DNA of 64,000 bases from Daedaleopsis sinensis (Eukaryota > Basidiomycota > Agaricomycetes > Polyporales > Polyporaceae), in the NCBI GenBank assembly GCA_033807695.1, contig CM066305.1, positions 434,001-498,000 on the forward strand. The letters run 5' to 3'. Below are positions 40,484 through 51,368 of this stretch, one piece after another. The notes beneath the pieces were generated by a model. That model searched no databases, was not told where the DNA came from, and was given only the letters and a program-made list of their open reading frames with translations. The position numbers and the translations under genes were made by a program. The first letter of the stretch is position 1. Each line of letters opens with the position of its first letter.

Positions 40484-42451
40484 ATGGGGTGAGTACTCGC
40501 ATATCCTCTTTCAAACCGTCTGGCGATGAGCTTGAGCTGGGCTTGAGTGCGCCAAGTATCACTCAGCGGCCATCCGCTGCACTCCTGCACGCTAACGCTG
40601 CTTGGGAATACGTACAGGTTGGTTGCCAGAGAATTCTCTAAGATAGACGACCAATACCTGCAGGACCTGTTCATCTCCCGGTACGTATCATTGGTACTTT
40701 CGTGCACCGGTGACCTATACACTCATCTTCATCTAATACCTTTCACCACATGCTGTGCAGTGCCTGCGTCATTTCCGGATATGCCATCTTCATCTACGAG
40801 CTCTTTGAGGTCTTTCCAGACGAGGTGGAATACATATGGCCTACGCGGTGGTCGACGGTCAAGATCCTATACCTCCTCAACCGGTACGGCAATCTCATCT
40901 TCCTGACGATCGGGATGCTGCAAAATATGGGGCAATGGCGGAGTGACGCACCGTTGGTACGCTCCTCCGGGCCGTTCGTAGCGTCTCGCCGCAGCCTCTG
41001 ATTGAACTGCGACGCCGTTGGTGTTATGTGTGATGCGTGCAGTTCTGCTACGAGTCTTCGCTCGGCATCTCCCTCGTGCAGCTCGCGTCGTTCTCGTCCG
41101 TACACAGTACGTGCTCTCCTATCTCTTTAGCTCGCTAGTACTCACACCATTATTTCGTGACCCTCAGTACTTGTGCTCCTACGTGCATGGGCAACCTGGG
41201 GGCGACACATCAAGATCCTCATCTTGCTGGTCATCTTGTTCATGGCGTACGCGATCGTGAGCGGTGTCCTCAGTATCTACGCCGTTGTCTCGGTAGGCCG
41301 TAAGCGTCCATCCTCCTGCCGGGTTGCATAGATGTCCATGCTCACTCGTATCGCTCGTATCTAGCTCACAGCTACCCCTTTTCTGACGTGATTGGGACGT
41401 GTTTGACTCCCATACCCTGTGAGTGAGGTCCTCGTATCCCGTCATGCATCTCTGATCTCTATCGCCTTCGTGTCTAGCCCGCACAGTGAGACGGTCTTCG
41501 ACTAAGTATCAGCACGCACCCCGCTAACGCCTCGCTCCGCATGTCACCATAGTGGGTCGTGTTCCTCCCCAGGTATAAGCACTGCTCTACTTCACAGTCA
41601 CTCCGTTTCTCACGCCCGCGCATCCTACAGTCTGGTGTTGGAGTTTGCGATTTTCGCCTTGACGATGTTCTCGTTGCGGCAATACCACTTCGATTACAGC
41701 ATGGCACGACGTTCTCCCATCGTGTGGATTATTGCTCGTGATGGTGCGTGTCAATCCAGCTGTCTCGGACACCCGCTGAACATTTTCGCTCCCCGCTCCG
41801 TCTAGGCATCATCTATTTCCTCGTCTCGGTCTTCAACAGTGTAGTTAACATGTTGGTCTGGTGAGTCTCTTGCCCACACGCTTCTAGTCCCGCTCCCAGA
41901 TCTGACCACCGCCTGCACGACCCCAGGGCCTACCTCGGAGATGTACGTCCTCTTCTCCCAGAGCGCGATGTTCTCACTAATCTGACATAAACTTGGCACA
42001 GCGCCCACTGAACATGCTCGCTACCTCCTTCACGCTCACCGTCGTCATCGTCGCTGCCCAGCGCCTCGTCCTCGATCTTCGCAAGGTCAGCACGAGCGAC
42101 GACCTCTCGACGACCCGCGTCGGGCGCGAGGTCGACCGCGCGATCGGCGCGCTCCCCCGCTCCCGCCCTCGCTCCCCGAGCCCGCTCGTGTTCGCCGAGG
42201 AGCGCCTCGGGCAGGAGAGCGCAGGGGAGCCACGCTGGAGCTATCCGCGCCGCATAGACGTAGGGAACGTCACCTCCGTCAGCGTCTGGCCCAGACGCCA
42301 GCAGTGGCCGAGCAGCGACAGAGACGAGTCGGATGCGGATGCGGACGCGGATACGGACACGGCTGTGCTCGAGATGGTGACATTGAAGAGCCCCAGAAGT
42401 TCACAGTCGCGGTTTGAGGAGGGTAAGAGCACGCAGCATGGGGAAGGGTAG
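40484..42451 (+). CDS. DUF6533 membrane protein, copy C
   Basis: Twelve exons (40484-40488, 40618-40680, 40761-40956, 41043-41106, 41168-41299, 41365-41418, 41478-41485, 41553-41572, 41631-41743, 41806-41860, 41927-41942 and 42002-42451) give 391 residues. Intron number, phases and nearly all exon lengths equal those of copies A and B, including the 5-base first exon and the 8-base microexon, although the sequence is clearly diverged. Core motifs: ISGYAIFIYELFEVFPDEV, WPTRWSTVKILYL, RYGNLIFL, LLRAWATWGRHIK. The tail keeps VLDLRKVSTSDDLSTTRVGREVDRAI and adds a DADADADTDT run. Predicted integral membrane protein of unknown function, on the opposite strand from A and B. Confidence 0.87.
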
Positions 42452-42876
42452 GCGAATGTTGGTGGTCTAGAGCATGAGTGGTTCCGGGATTTGTACTGTA
42501 TTAGCTTCATGATGGCTCATGCGTGCACGTTTGATGTTCCTTGCGGTTGTCCGGGGCACTAGCGAGCCATCACCTCGACACCACTTCTCTTCAATAGTCC
42601 GATATCAAGAGGGGGGAGGGATCTCATCGTGCCGGAATATAACATACCTTTCGTAGACCGAAGGTTCTAGCGGTGCTCGTCATCCCGTAAGTCACGACTT
42701 AGGAATACACAGTCGCGTCGAGGTGGCAAATATATCCAATTGAGAGCAACAAATTTGAGATGATGCAGTTAGTACAGATGATAGAGGCAGAGTCTTAAGT
42801 TAGTGGTATGGTACAAGCCAATCGTACAACACTTCGGGTGGTAGCAACAGTCCGCGTGCCCGCATACGTCGGTTCT
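42452..42876. other. short region between convergent genes
   Basis: About 425 bases lie between the stops of DUF6533 copy C (+) and the WBP2-like gene (-). They can only hold 3' UTRs; nothing else is seen. Confidence 0.6.
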
Positions 42877-43641
42877 TCAGGGCTCGTAGCCGGGAGGCGC
42901 GTCCGAGGGGACGTCAGCAGCATACGTCTGCGCCGAAGAGGAACCCGAGCCGCTGGCCCCAGGTGCGCCGTACGCCGCTGTGGTCACATACTCAAGTCAG
43001 CATGTCTCCGACACGACACGACCACAATCTGAACTGTGATATAAGCGAAGCGAAGTACTCACGGAGGTCGTATTCATCCTCGGGGTTCGCGCGGCTCTTG
43101 TTCACCGCCCGCTCGCGTGTCTTGTCGAGCCCGGCGGCGAAGCGAAGGAAGCCCTCCTTGTCGCCCTTGCTGCAGCGGAGCTCGACGCGCGTGCTCCCGC
43201 TCTCGATGAGGCCGCCGCCCGGGGTGGGCTTAACCTCGACGAGGATCCGGGGGGCGTTGAAGAGCCGCGGGGCTTCGGACTTGACAGAGAGCAGGGAGGT
43301 GTGCTGCACGGAGAGTGTTTCGAACGAGTCTGAGGGCGGCTCTGCCACAATAACCAGCTGATATTGGTAGAGCATAATGTCGGGAGGTAGGTGAGTGGTT
43401 TGAGAGGAAGAAGAGCGTGACACGAGGGCAGATGTTAGCAGATGTGGCGGGTGGGGCTCATGGGGGTGACTGGGATACTCACACGGAGGTCGGTGAGGAA
43501 GATCTTGCCGCGGCCCTCGATCTTCTTGGAATCCGGGAAGGTGAGGACGTAGTCAATGTCTGCTACGTTCCTGATATCGATCTCATCTGGGAGTGGGATT
43601 GGTGTGCGTGCGGGACTGAGTGTTGTGCGGTTGAGAGACAT
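42877..43641 (-). CDS. WBP2-like PH-GRAM protein with a PPxY motif
   Basis: Three exons (43483-43641, 43063-43357 and 42877-42977) give 184 residues. The start MSLNRTTLSPARTPIPLPDE, then GRGKIFLTDLRLVIVAEPPSDSFETLSVQH and ILVEVKPTPGGGLIESGSTRVELRCSKGDKEGFLRFA, match the PH-GRAM fold of WW-domain-binding protein 2 and the fungal UPF0664 'stress-induced' group. The tail is Gly/Ser/Ala-rich and ends in DAPPGYEP, a PPxY ligand for WW domains such as those of Rsp5-type ubiquitin ligases; that partner is an inference. The terminal exon acceptor (ACCACAG) is the one that keeps the Ala/Gly/Ser tail in frame. Confidence 0.85.
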
Positions 43642-45457
43642 AGTGCGTCGGGAAGATACTTAGTGCTACAGCGTGAGGGTATCGGTGGGCGATAGGTATG
43701 TGATGGCGGAGGAGGGGATGAGGAAGAGATGATGATGGTCGTGAAAGAAGAGAAAGCGCGAGCGTGTTCGTGCCAATACGCCGATCGACCAAATCATTCT
43801 CGCCCCGGACGGCCCGCCCACGACTTCATCCGGAAATACCGGGTTGGCATTCTTTGCTTCCTGCCTTCATGTTCTCCCAAGCTACTTACTGCTCCTCGAC
43901 CAGGATCCGATATACTGGGATAACGTGTCGGAGAGGTCGTATTTATGTTGCAGCGGGCGTCCCTAGGCATCGCCATACCTGCGGTGCGCTCTATGGATGT
44001 GAGTCAGCTCAGCAGACAATCGTGGATATCGTTCGGACGAGATCAAGGAGACCGACCTGGAGAGGCTGAGAAGAGGCGATAAGCATGCGATGATCCTTAC
44101 AAAGGCCCCGCTGAGGGAAGATGATCAGCGAGAGAGCGCAGTAACGTCGGCGTAGAGAACATGTTATGAGGTGAGTGCAGCTTGGAATTAAATGCTCGTG
44201 AGATATCAGCAATCAAAGCATATCACCGGAGCATACCTCTACGTACATCCTGAGTACTTCTAAGTCCAAGAGCTCAGGAAAAGTGTACAGGCGAATTCAT
44301 TGAACGCGGATAGGGTCGTGAGGATTCCGAGTTCTTGCAGGACGATTACACCATGCACTGGGTGCATCCCCAGATATCAAGCCCCTTGACACGATGCTAA
44401 ATCTACATGAAATGTTTGTGACATCCTTCACTGACAAAGTATCCTTTGTCTGACTCAGTGACAGGAAAGATGGGGGAATCATGTCTCGCGCACCGAAATC
44501 TGGGGATGCTTGCTGTGCATGATCATGTATGTCCTTCTACGCTCAGTTGAGGTACAGCCCCGAGCGCGAAACTTTTGAGAGCCAGGTCGGGAAGTCGAAT
44601 GACCGTCCATCCTTTCGTTCAGTAGGTCCTCATGGTCTGCTTAGGGGAAGACTGGGTAGGGCGAGGCTTAAAGCTTATATATCACTTCAGGCCTCAACTT
44701 CGCGCAATTATTTTATTCCCAGAGTGGTAAGTGTTGTCCCAACATCGATACTCCTACTGGCGATCGTATGTAGTGTCTGACAAACAATGGCGCGACTGAT
44801 AGAACACCAGATACTCATGTACTTGCCATTTCATACAGATACCCTAGGCCTGCACAGTGCAGACGATTGAAAACCCTACTGAACGGAGTTAAACGGCTTT
44901 GAACGGTCGTAAGCCTTTCCACTTAAAATCTCACCGTAGTTCCACCTTCGCCCGTTAATCTCCACCATCTCGGTGGGTGTGCTTCCCCACAGTGCACCGT
45001 TGCAGACCGTTGCGCCGAAATATATGGTTTTACTTTGTAGCGATCCATCATGCTAGCATTCCCATAACCGAGGTAATCATCAAGTTTCAGTGCGCTACTC
45101 ATGCTCTTCCCGTTCACCAATGCAAACCTCGTCAAGTTGTCGTCAAATATTACTACTACTGGGGCGCCAACGGTTTGTTAGCCGCGTGAGCCGGGCCTCG
45201 GAGCCCATGTGCTCCGGGATCCTGGCACTATCATGACTCGCGCTCGATGTTTCCTGTCACTCACACTTACATCTCAGAGCACATGTATTGATTACCTCTT
45301 GGCAGGTCTTCCCATGCAGGTTGGGATGTGGGGAGCATGGTCTGCCAAGGGCCATCAGAGGATCAACGTCGCGACATATTTCAGCATCGCTCGCGCTATC
45401 GCATTACCGAGTGCGACGTACGGGCGGCCCTCCCCGAGGCTTCCCAGCCTCGCTAAG
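43642..45457. other. intergenic region carrying a dispersed repeat
   Basis: No gene is supported in this 1.8 kb. The right half of a dispersed repeat pair lies at 44361-44520. The sequence near 44870-44930 has a run of GAACGG-like motifs. Confidence 0.5.
44361..44520. repeat. dispersed repeat, copy 1
   Basis: About 160 bases match 52660-52802 in the same orientation at a level I estimate by eye as moderate to high. Shared blocks include GTGCATCCC, TGACAT..TTCA.TGACAA, CAGTGACAGG.AAGAT and CACCGAAATCTGGGGATG. No coding frame is present. It may be part of a non-autonomous transposon or a domesticated repeat. Confidence 0.75.
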
Positions 45458-45464
45458 TATAAAG
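45458..45464 (+). promoter_or_regulatory. TATA box of S53 copy B
   Basis: TATAAAG lies 51-57 bases before the start codon, a normal distance for fungal TATA promoters. Confidence 0.6.
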
Positions 45465-45514
45465 CCTGCGCGACAGCCGGTGCAACCCCGCAGCTACCTC
45501 TGCTCATACCAAAC

Positions 45515-47962
45515 ATGCGGTCGCTCTCTGCCTGGCTTCCTCTTGCCCTCGCCCTCGCGGCGGCGGCGGTTCCATCCAAGAACGCCGTGCACAAGGTCAA
45601 GGAGAGCATCCTGCCTCCCCGTGGATGGACCAAGGCTACCCCGGCACCGGCTGACCATGTGATTGAGCTCCGTATTGCGCTCCCTCAGTCCAACTTCGAG
45701 CAGCTGGAGAAACACCTCTACGAAGTCAGGTGTGCACTTTTTTGACTTACCGCACGCGCCGAAACCTGAATGCAATCATGATCGACGTTCAGCGATCCCT
45801 TCCACGAGCGATACGGTGACCACCTCACCAAGGAGGACGTCGAGGCTCTCGTTGCTCCGCATGACGAGAGCGTTCACCTCGTCAACGAGTGGCTTGCCTC
45901 GCACGGTCTCTACGAGGAGCACCTGTCGCGTTCTCCTGCCCGCGACTGGGTCATCGTCAAGATTCCCGTCCGTGTTGCTGAGGAGATGCTCAAGACTGTG
46001 CATATCACATTTCGCGGTGTTGTGATGACTACTACTCACAGCGGCGTCTCAACAGGAATACCACATCTGGACGCACGATGCCAGCGGCGACGCAATTGTC
46101 CGCACTACCGCGTACAGCCTCCCGGAGCACCTGCACGACCACGTCGAGCTCGTCCAGCCAACAACGATGTTCTCGCGCACGCGGAGCCTCCGCACGACGT
46201 TCCACATCAACCCCGAGATCTCGGAGAAGACCGTCTCGAGCGCGAACGCCGACGCTGATACCATCAGCGTCCCCTCCGCTGCGGGCGGCCAAGTCGACGC
46301 GTCGTGCAACAAGACGATCACGCTCACGTGCCTCAAGCAACTCTACAACGCCGTCGGCTACGCGCCGTCGACGAAGCACGGGAACCAGATCGGGATCACA
46401 GGCTACCTCGAGGAATTTGCGAATGTCCAGGACCTCCAGCTGTTCTACGCCGACCAGCTCCCCGCTGCGCTCAACACAAATTTCACCACAGTCCTCGTCA
46501 ACGGCGGCCAGAACTCGCAGAACCAGTCGCAGGCGGGCGCGGAGGCCGACTTGGGTAGGTGTTGTTCTCAGGTTGAAAAGTGAGGTAATGGCGGCGAGGC
46601 ACGGTGCTGATGGTGCCCCGATAGATGTGCAGTTCGCGTTCGGTCTCTCGTTCCCCACTCCGGGCACGTTCTGGTCGACTGGTGGCCGTCCCCCGTTCAA
46701 TCCTGACACGATTACGACGACGAACACGAACGAGCCTTACGCTGATGTGCGTCTGTTGGCTACTTTGACGCTTCTTGGAAGTTGGTGGCACTGACCGCGA
46801 TGTTTGGTGAATCAGTGGCTCGACTATATCCTCGCGCAACACAATCCTCCGCAAACAATCTCCACCAGTTATGCAGATGACGAGCAGACTGGTTCGTTCC
46901 CAGCCTTCCATCTGAGCTAATATCAAAGCTCAAGGTTGCCGCACAGTCCCCGTCTCCTACGCCAAGCGTGTCTGCGCTGGGTTCGCGCAACTCGGTGCGT
47001 GCGATCAACGTCCGAATTGCTTACGCAGAGCTGACTTGTTACAGGTGCTCGCGGTGTCACGTTGCTGTTCTCCTCTGGCGACGGTGGTGTCGGAGACGGC
47101 GAGGAAGACCCGGCGTCGCAACAGTGCTTTACCAACGACGGGCGCAACGCAACGCGCTTCGTCCCCCTCTTCCCGCCCTCGTGCCCCTTGTCAGTCTCTC
47201 AGCTTTCCTCTTCCAGATGACGTCTTGTAACTGACAGACTGACGCCGCCGCGCCTGCTCGTGCGCTCTTATGTCATGTAGCGTTACCTCTGTCGGCGGGA
47301 CGGTCAACGTACCCGAGAAAGCCGTCTTCTTCTCTGGGGGCGGCTTCAGCGACGTTGTAGGTTCTCTCCACAGACGCCTGCCGTAAAGAGCTCACGCTGA
47401 TCGCGCCCGCTGTCCACTACCGCAGTTCCCTCGCCCAATATACCAACAGCTCGCGGTCAGCAACTTCCTGAAGACACTCGCGCCCGGCACCTACAATGGC
47501 CTCTTCAACCCCAACGGACGCGTAAGTCTCAGAGTTTCCCTACCCCGTCGCACACCAGTCCGCTGACCCGTGCCCTCTCGCACACAGGCCATCCCCGACG
47601 TCGCAGCACAGGGCGACTTCTTCCGGATCTTCTACCGCGGCCGCGCCATCTCCATCGGGGGCACCTCCGCCGCGGCGCCCACGTTCGCACGCATCGTCTT
47701 GCTGCTCAGTTCCGCGCGGCTCGAGCGCGGGCTGCCGACGCTCGGCTTCCTGAACCCGCTCGTGTACGCGGTCGAGGCCGTCGCGCCGGAGGCGTTCAAC
47801 GATATCACCGCGGGCAACAACCCCGGCTGCGGCACGCCCGGGTTCAACGCGACGAAGGGCTGGGACCCCATCACGGGCGTCGGCACGCCGAACTTTGGGA
47901 AGCTGAAGGCGATCGTCACCGGCGACTTTGCGCACTTCAAGAGCGACGCCAGTTCTGTGTAA
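45515..47962 (+). CDS. S53 sedolisin-family protease, copy B
   Basis: Ten exons (45515-45729, 45793-45997, 46056-46554, 46625-46746, 46816-46891, 46947-46994, 47045-47189, 47281-47356, 47426-47521 and 47588-47962) give 618 residues. Signal peptide ([15 protein letters not shown]), pro-kumamolisin domain, then the S53 catalytic domain. Predicted active residues: Glu343 and Asp347 in NEPYAD, the Asp of [10 protein letters not shown] and Ser521 of GGTSAAAP. The complete acid dyad makes it a likely active secreted acid tripeptidyl peptidase. Unlike copies A and C it lacks the intron after the INGG codons: exon 3 is continuous through [10 protein letters not shown]. All other intron positions are shared with A and C. 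Confidence 0.93.
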
Positions 47963-47995
47963 GCTTTGGGCGCAGGAGAGACGGCTTGGCCAAAT

Positions 47996-48111
47996 TGTCG
48001 AAAAAGGTATTTAGCATGTTGCTAATTTTGCTTCATGGATGACTACCGGGAAACAAGTTGTGTTGTGTGCTCGTTTTCTGGATATCGCCGGCCGCTCAAG
48101 CGCTCAAGCAT
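47996..48111. repeat. local direct repeat, copy 1
   Basis: Starts about 34 bases after the stop of S53 copy B. It shares long identical blocks with 48569-48690, such as GGATGACTACCGGGAAACAA and GTGCTCGTTTTCTGG. Confidence 0.9.
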
Positions 48112-48568
48112 ATGGGTCATGAACTGTGGTAACAGTACGTACATACTGGGGATCAGGTCGAGTCCAAAAACGGGTCTGAACGTGGAATGAGCGTGGAATG
48201 AAATGAATGATTGGACGTGCTGTACGTAACGTCAGAGCAAATAGTCGAGATGTAAGAACAGATTACGGAGTCAATTAGAGTGAGCATGTAAGGAGAGGGC
48301 CGGACAATGTAAATGTTCGAGAGCCGAGTAGTAGAAACTGCCAGGATGTGAACCGTGCCACATGGAGGAGTCGACTGTGAAGAAATGTAGCGTTGAATGG
48401 GATCGAGGTGTCCATGGTGGAGTAAAGAGTGGCACTGCCCGGAGAGTACACGGAGCAGTGTCAGATGTTCCTGGGATGTCGGGTAGGTGTGCGTGACTCT
48501 CTGGCAGAGAACGGTGCGCTTCGCGTCGTCCACTTGACCTGCCAGTGAGCCTGCTGAGCTTGATTGGA

Positions 48569-48690
48569 CTGTCGAAAAGTGTATTTAGCATGTTATTAAT
48601 CTTGCTTCATGGATGACTACCGGGAAACAAGTTGCGTGCGTGCTCGTTTTCTGGTTATCGTCGGCCGCTCAATTGCAAGCGCTCAAGCAT
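48569..48690. repeat. local direct repeat, copy 2
   Basis: Same orientation as copy 1, about 570 bases away. It differs by scattered substitutions and an insertion (CAATTG) before the AAGCGCTCAAGCAT block. Confidence 0.9.
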
Positions 48691-49543
48691 CGTGCTCGAG
48701 TTGAAACGTTGTGGTTAAGGTGTCCACATCCCCGGCCCGGGGAGCTTGTACTAGAGTTTGACGAGATTCGGGTCAACGCATGCGTCAACTCAGCTTCCTA
48801 TCGGTTTGGGTTTCCAGGTGACAGGAAAGCTTAAGCATGCCGCATCTGGGTTAGAGAACATCAAGTTCGGCAGAGATCCATGTCATCCGGCATACTGACC
48901 TTCGATATGTGGATAGGACACCAACATCGCCCTCTCCGAAGATCGATGCAACCGATTTGAGGAGCGGCAGTCTGTAACGCGTGATTTCGAATTAATCTAG
49001 GATCTAATTTGAGTCGGGGAGCTACGTATGCATATACAACGGTCACGGTGTAGCTATAGTACGTCGTGGATCATAATAGGTGCGGCCATCCAGACCGACC
49101 TGAGCACTACGTAAGGGCGCGGCGCTATGTGTGTGCGTGCGGTTTAATGTGTGATGCGTATACGTATGTAAGTGTATGTATGTATGGGCTAACAGAGACA
49201 TGCGAGGAGATCGATACAACGAGGGGTCGATAAACAACAGCGAATCAGACACATGCAGGCGGGGAGGAACGTTGCCGAGAGAACAGAGAGGTCATGGGTG
49301 TGAAGAACGAGGTGTGCTGCAGGAGGTAGCGCGGAGTGACGGGGATGTAGACGGGGGGCGAATAAGATAGCGAGCAATAAACACGTCCGCGGCGGAAGTT
49401 GGAGACAGAGAGCACCAGATATGTCAAGAGAGTGTCCGCTAGCACGCTAGCAACAGCATGAGGGGATGGCGATACAGGAGATGCAAATCACGAGCGCCGG
49501 CGCCGGCCTGCGTGTATACAGAGCGCGAGCCCGCGCGACACGA

Positions 49544-51081
49544 TCATCTTCTGCCGAGGAACTCGACCAGTGCACGCGACACTTCGTCCCCGTGCGTGGT
49601 CGTGATGTCGTGCGAGCCGCCCTCGATCGTGACGAGCTCGGCGTGCGGGATGAGGTTTTGCACGCGCGACGCGTACCGGTACGGGACGACTTTATCGTTA
49701 GTGCCCTGCACAAGTGTGATGTCAATGACGAACTGATTTACGGGCGGGGACTTGTGAAATAAACGCACCCATATGAGCAGAACGTGCCCGCCAGTCTTGC
49801 GTGAATGCCGGCCAAGGGCCGTGAATTCGGGGGCGAGACTGCGCAGGGGGCCATCACGGATCGAGGACGCGAGTGCCGAGTTGTACCCCGGGAGATATGC
49901 TGATTGAATGCGCACAAGCTGTAGTCCCGCGTTCGATGTGAGTACAGTTTGGCTGCGTGATCAATTAGTAGAGACGTACCTCACTAATCGAGTCTTCAGA
50001 TGCGTTCTGGTTTGCGAGGTATTGAAGGTATAGCTGGTTGAACAATGTTAAGGCCCGTCAAAGCTAGCGAAATAACACTCGATAGCGATGCTGCCAGCTT
50101 GTACCGGCTGTTATCGAGAACGGAAGAGTACAAACGGGACTTACACGGAACGGACTACTTGAGGCGACGACTTGCATAAGCGGAGAGGAGAGGAACTTAG
50201 TTGTCCGTGACATGTCCGATGCCTAGAGGTACGATTAGCAAGTGAGTCATGTTCCAGTAGAGATTCAAACAGACCTCCATGAGACCGGCACTTGCTATGA
50301 GAGCAACCTTATCGGTCACGAGATGGGGGAACTGCGCTGCGAAAGCTGCGGCGATGCCACCCCCCTGCGAGAATGTATGAAGGTGAGAATATCGTGCTGC
50401 GTTGGGGATGGACGTACCATGGACACTCCGACAACATCAGCCTTACCCCAGCCGACATATTGGAGGAGTAACGCGAGTTGCGTGGTGTAGAGACTTGCGT
50501 CGTAGGTGGTATGTGGTGCGTCGGAGTAGCCCCGACCGTACAGGTCTGGATGTGGCGATGGGTTCATCAGGAGTGAGCGCTACGTTTAGGCCACGCACCG
50601 TAGAGCAGAACCCGGTGGCCTTTTGCAGCCAACTGAGGAGCGACATCTTTCCAGATGATAGATGGCACTGAGAGGCCGTGAATGAGGACCACCTAGCAGG
50701 AAGATGGGTCACTAAGCTCAGATGATGAACAATCGTTCGCACCCTTTTCCCGTTCTCTGGACCGATGAGCCAATATCGAACCTATCCGGCAGAGTTGGCC
50801 GATATGAACGCGAGATGGCAGAAGACGCGACGTACAGATCCTAATGGAAACTTGGCATACGCGCCACCCTCGTAATAGTTATCGGGGTAAAGCGTCCAGC
50901 TTGGGGTGGACTTGGGAAGCGTGGCGAGTGAGGGGTGGATGTAGAGCGAGTCGGGGTTGTGAGGGAAGACGGTGAAGAAGTAGGCGATGATGACGACGGC
51001 GGGGCAGACGAGCAGGAACCATTGGAATGCTGAAGAGGGGGCCATGGTGGGGAGGAACGAAGAGGGGTCGAGCGCGCTCAT
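49544..51081 (-). CDS. alpha/beta hydrolase with an N-terminal membrane anchor
   Basis: Nine exons (50836-51081, 50743-50781, 50599-50692, 50418-50545, 50275-50364, 50145-50222, 49980-50033, 49769-49918 and 49544-49705) give 346 residues. An N-terminal hydrophobic helix (FQWFLLVCPAVVIIAYFFTVF, about 18-38) anchors the protein. The fold motifs are VRYWLIGPENG, VVLIHGLSVPSIIW (oxyanion region), VLLYDLYGRGYSD, GVSMGGG (nucleophile elbow GxSxG), LLIWGTNDKVVPY (acid loop) and EGGSHD (catalytic His). An intron falls inside the nucleophile elbow, after GVSM. The last intron (49706-49768) is 63 bases and in frame; splicing gives the canonical LLIWGTND. The substrate is unknown: lipase, esterase or epoxide-hydrolase-like activity are all possible. 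An upstream (GGA)n run encodes poly-Ser only if translation starts further left. Confidence 0.87.
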
Positions 51082-51088
51082 CGACGCG

Positions 51089-51120
51089 CAGGAGGAGGAG
51101 GAGGAGGAGGAGGAGGAGGA
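51089..51120. repeat. GGA trinucleotide microsatellite
   Basis: About ten GGA triplets in the 5' leader of the alpha/beta hydrolase gene (TCC on its strand), within the divergent promoter shared with the next gene. Confidence 0.9.
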
Positions 51121-51368
51121 TAGAGATGAGCGAGGCGCGTCAGAACCGTTACGCGGACGTGGCGGCCCCGATTTCCTCGGAAAGTACACGTGTCTCGCAG
51201 AACTCCCGTCACGTGTGCCTTCGCGCGGAGGCGTTGTTTGTGTTTTGTTTGTCCCTCCTTGCCGCCACCGTCCCCGCCGACGGCCTGCAACCCGCCCTCG
51301 TCCTTTCCCTCATGGCCCTCCCCGATGGCCCCGCCCTCGCCCTCGCCCTCGACGACATCATACACTCC

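Larger units (their letters stand above)
47963..49543. other. intergenic region with a local direct repeat
   Basis: About 1.6 kb between convergent genes, holding a 120-base direct repeat (47996-48111 and 48569-48690). The stretch 49130-49190 is rich in short TG/TA repeats. No gene is seen. Confidence 0.5.
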
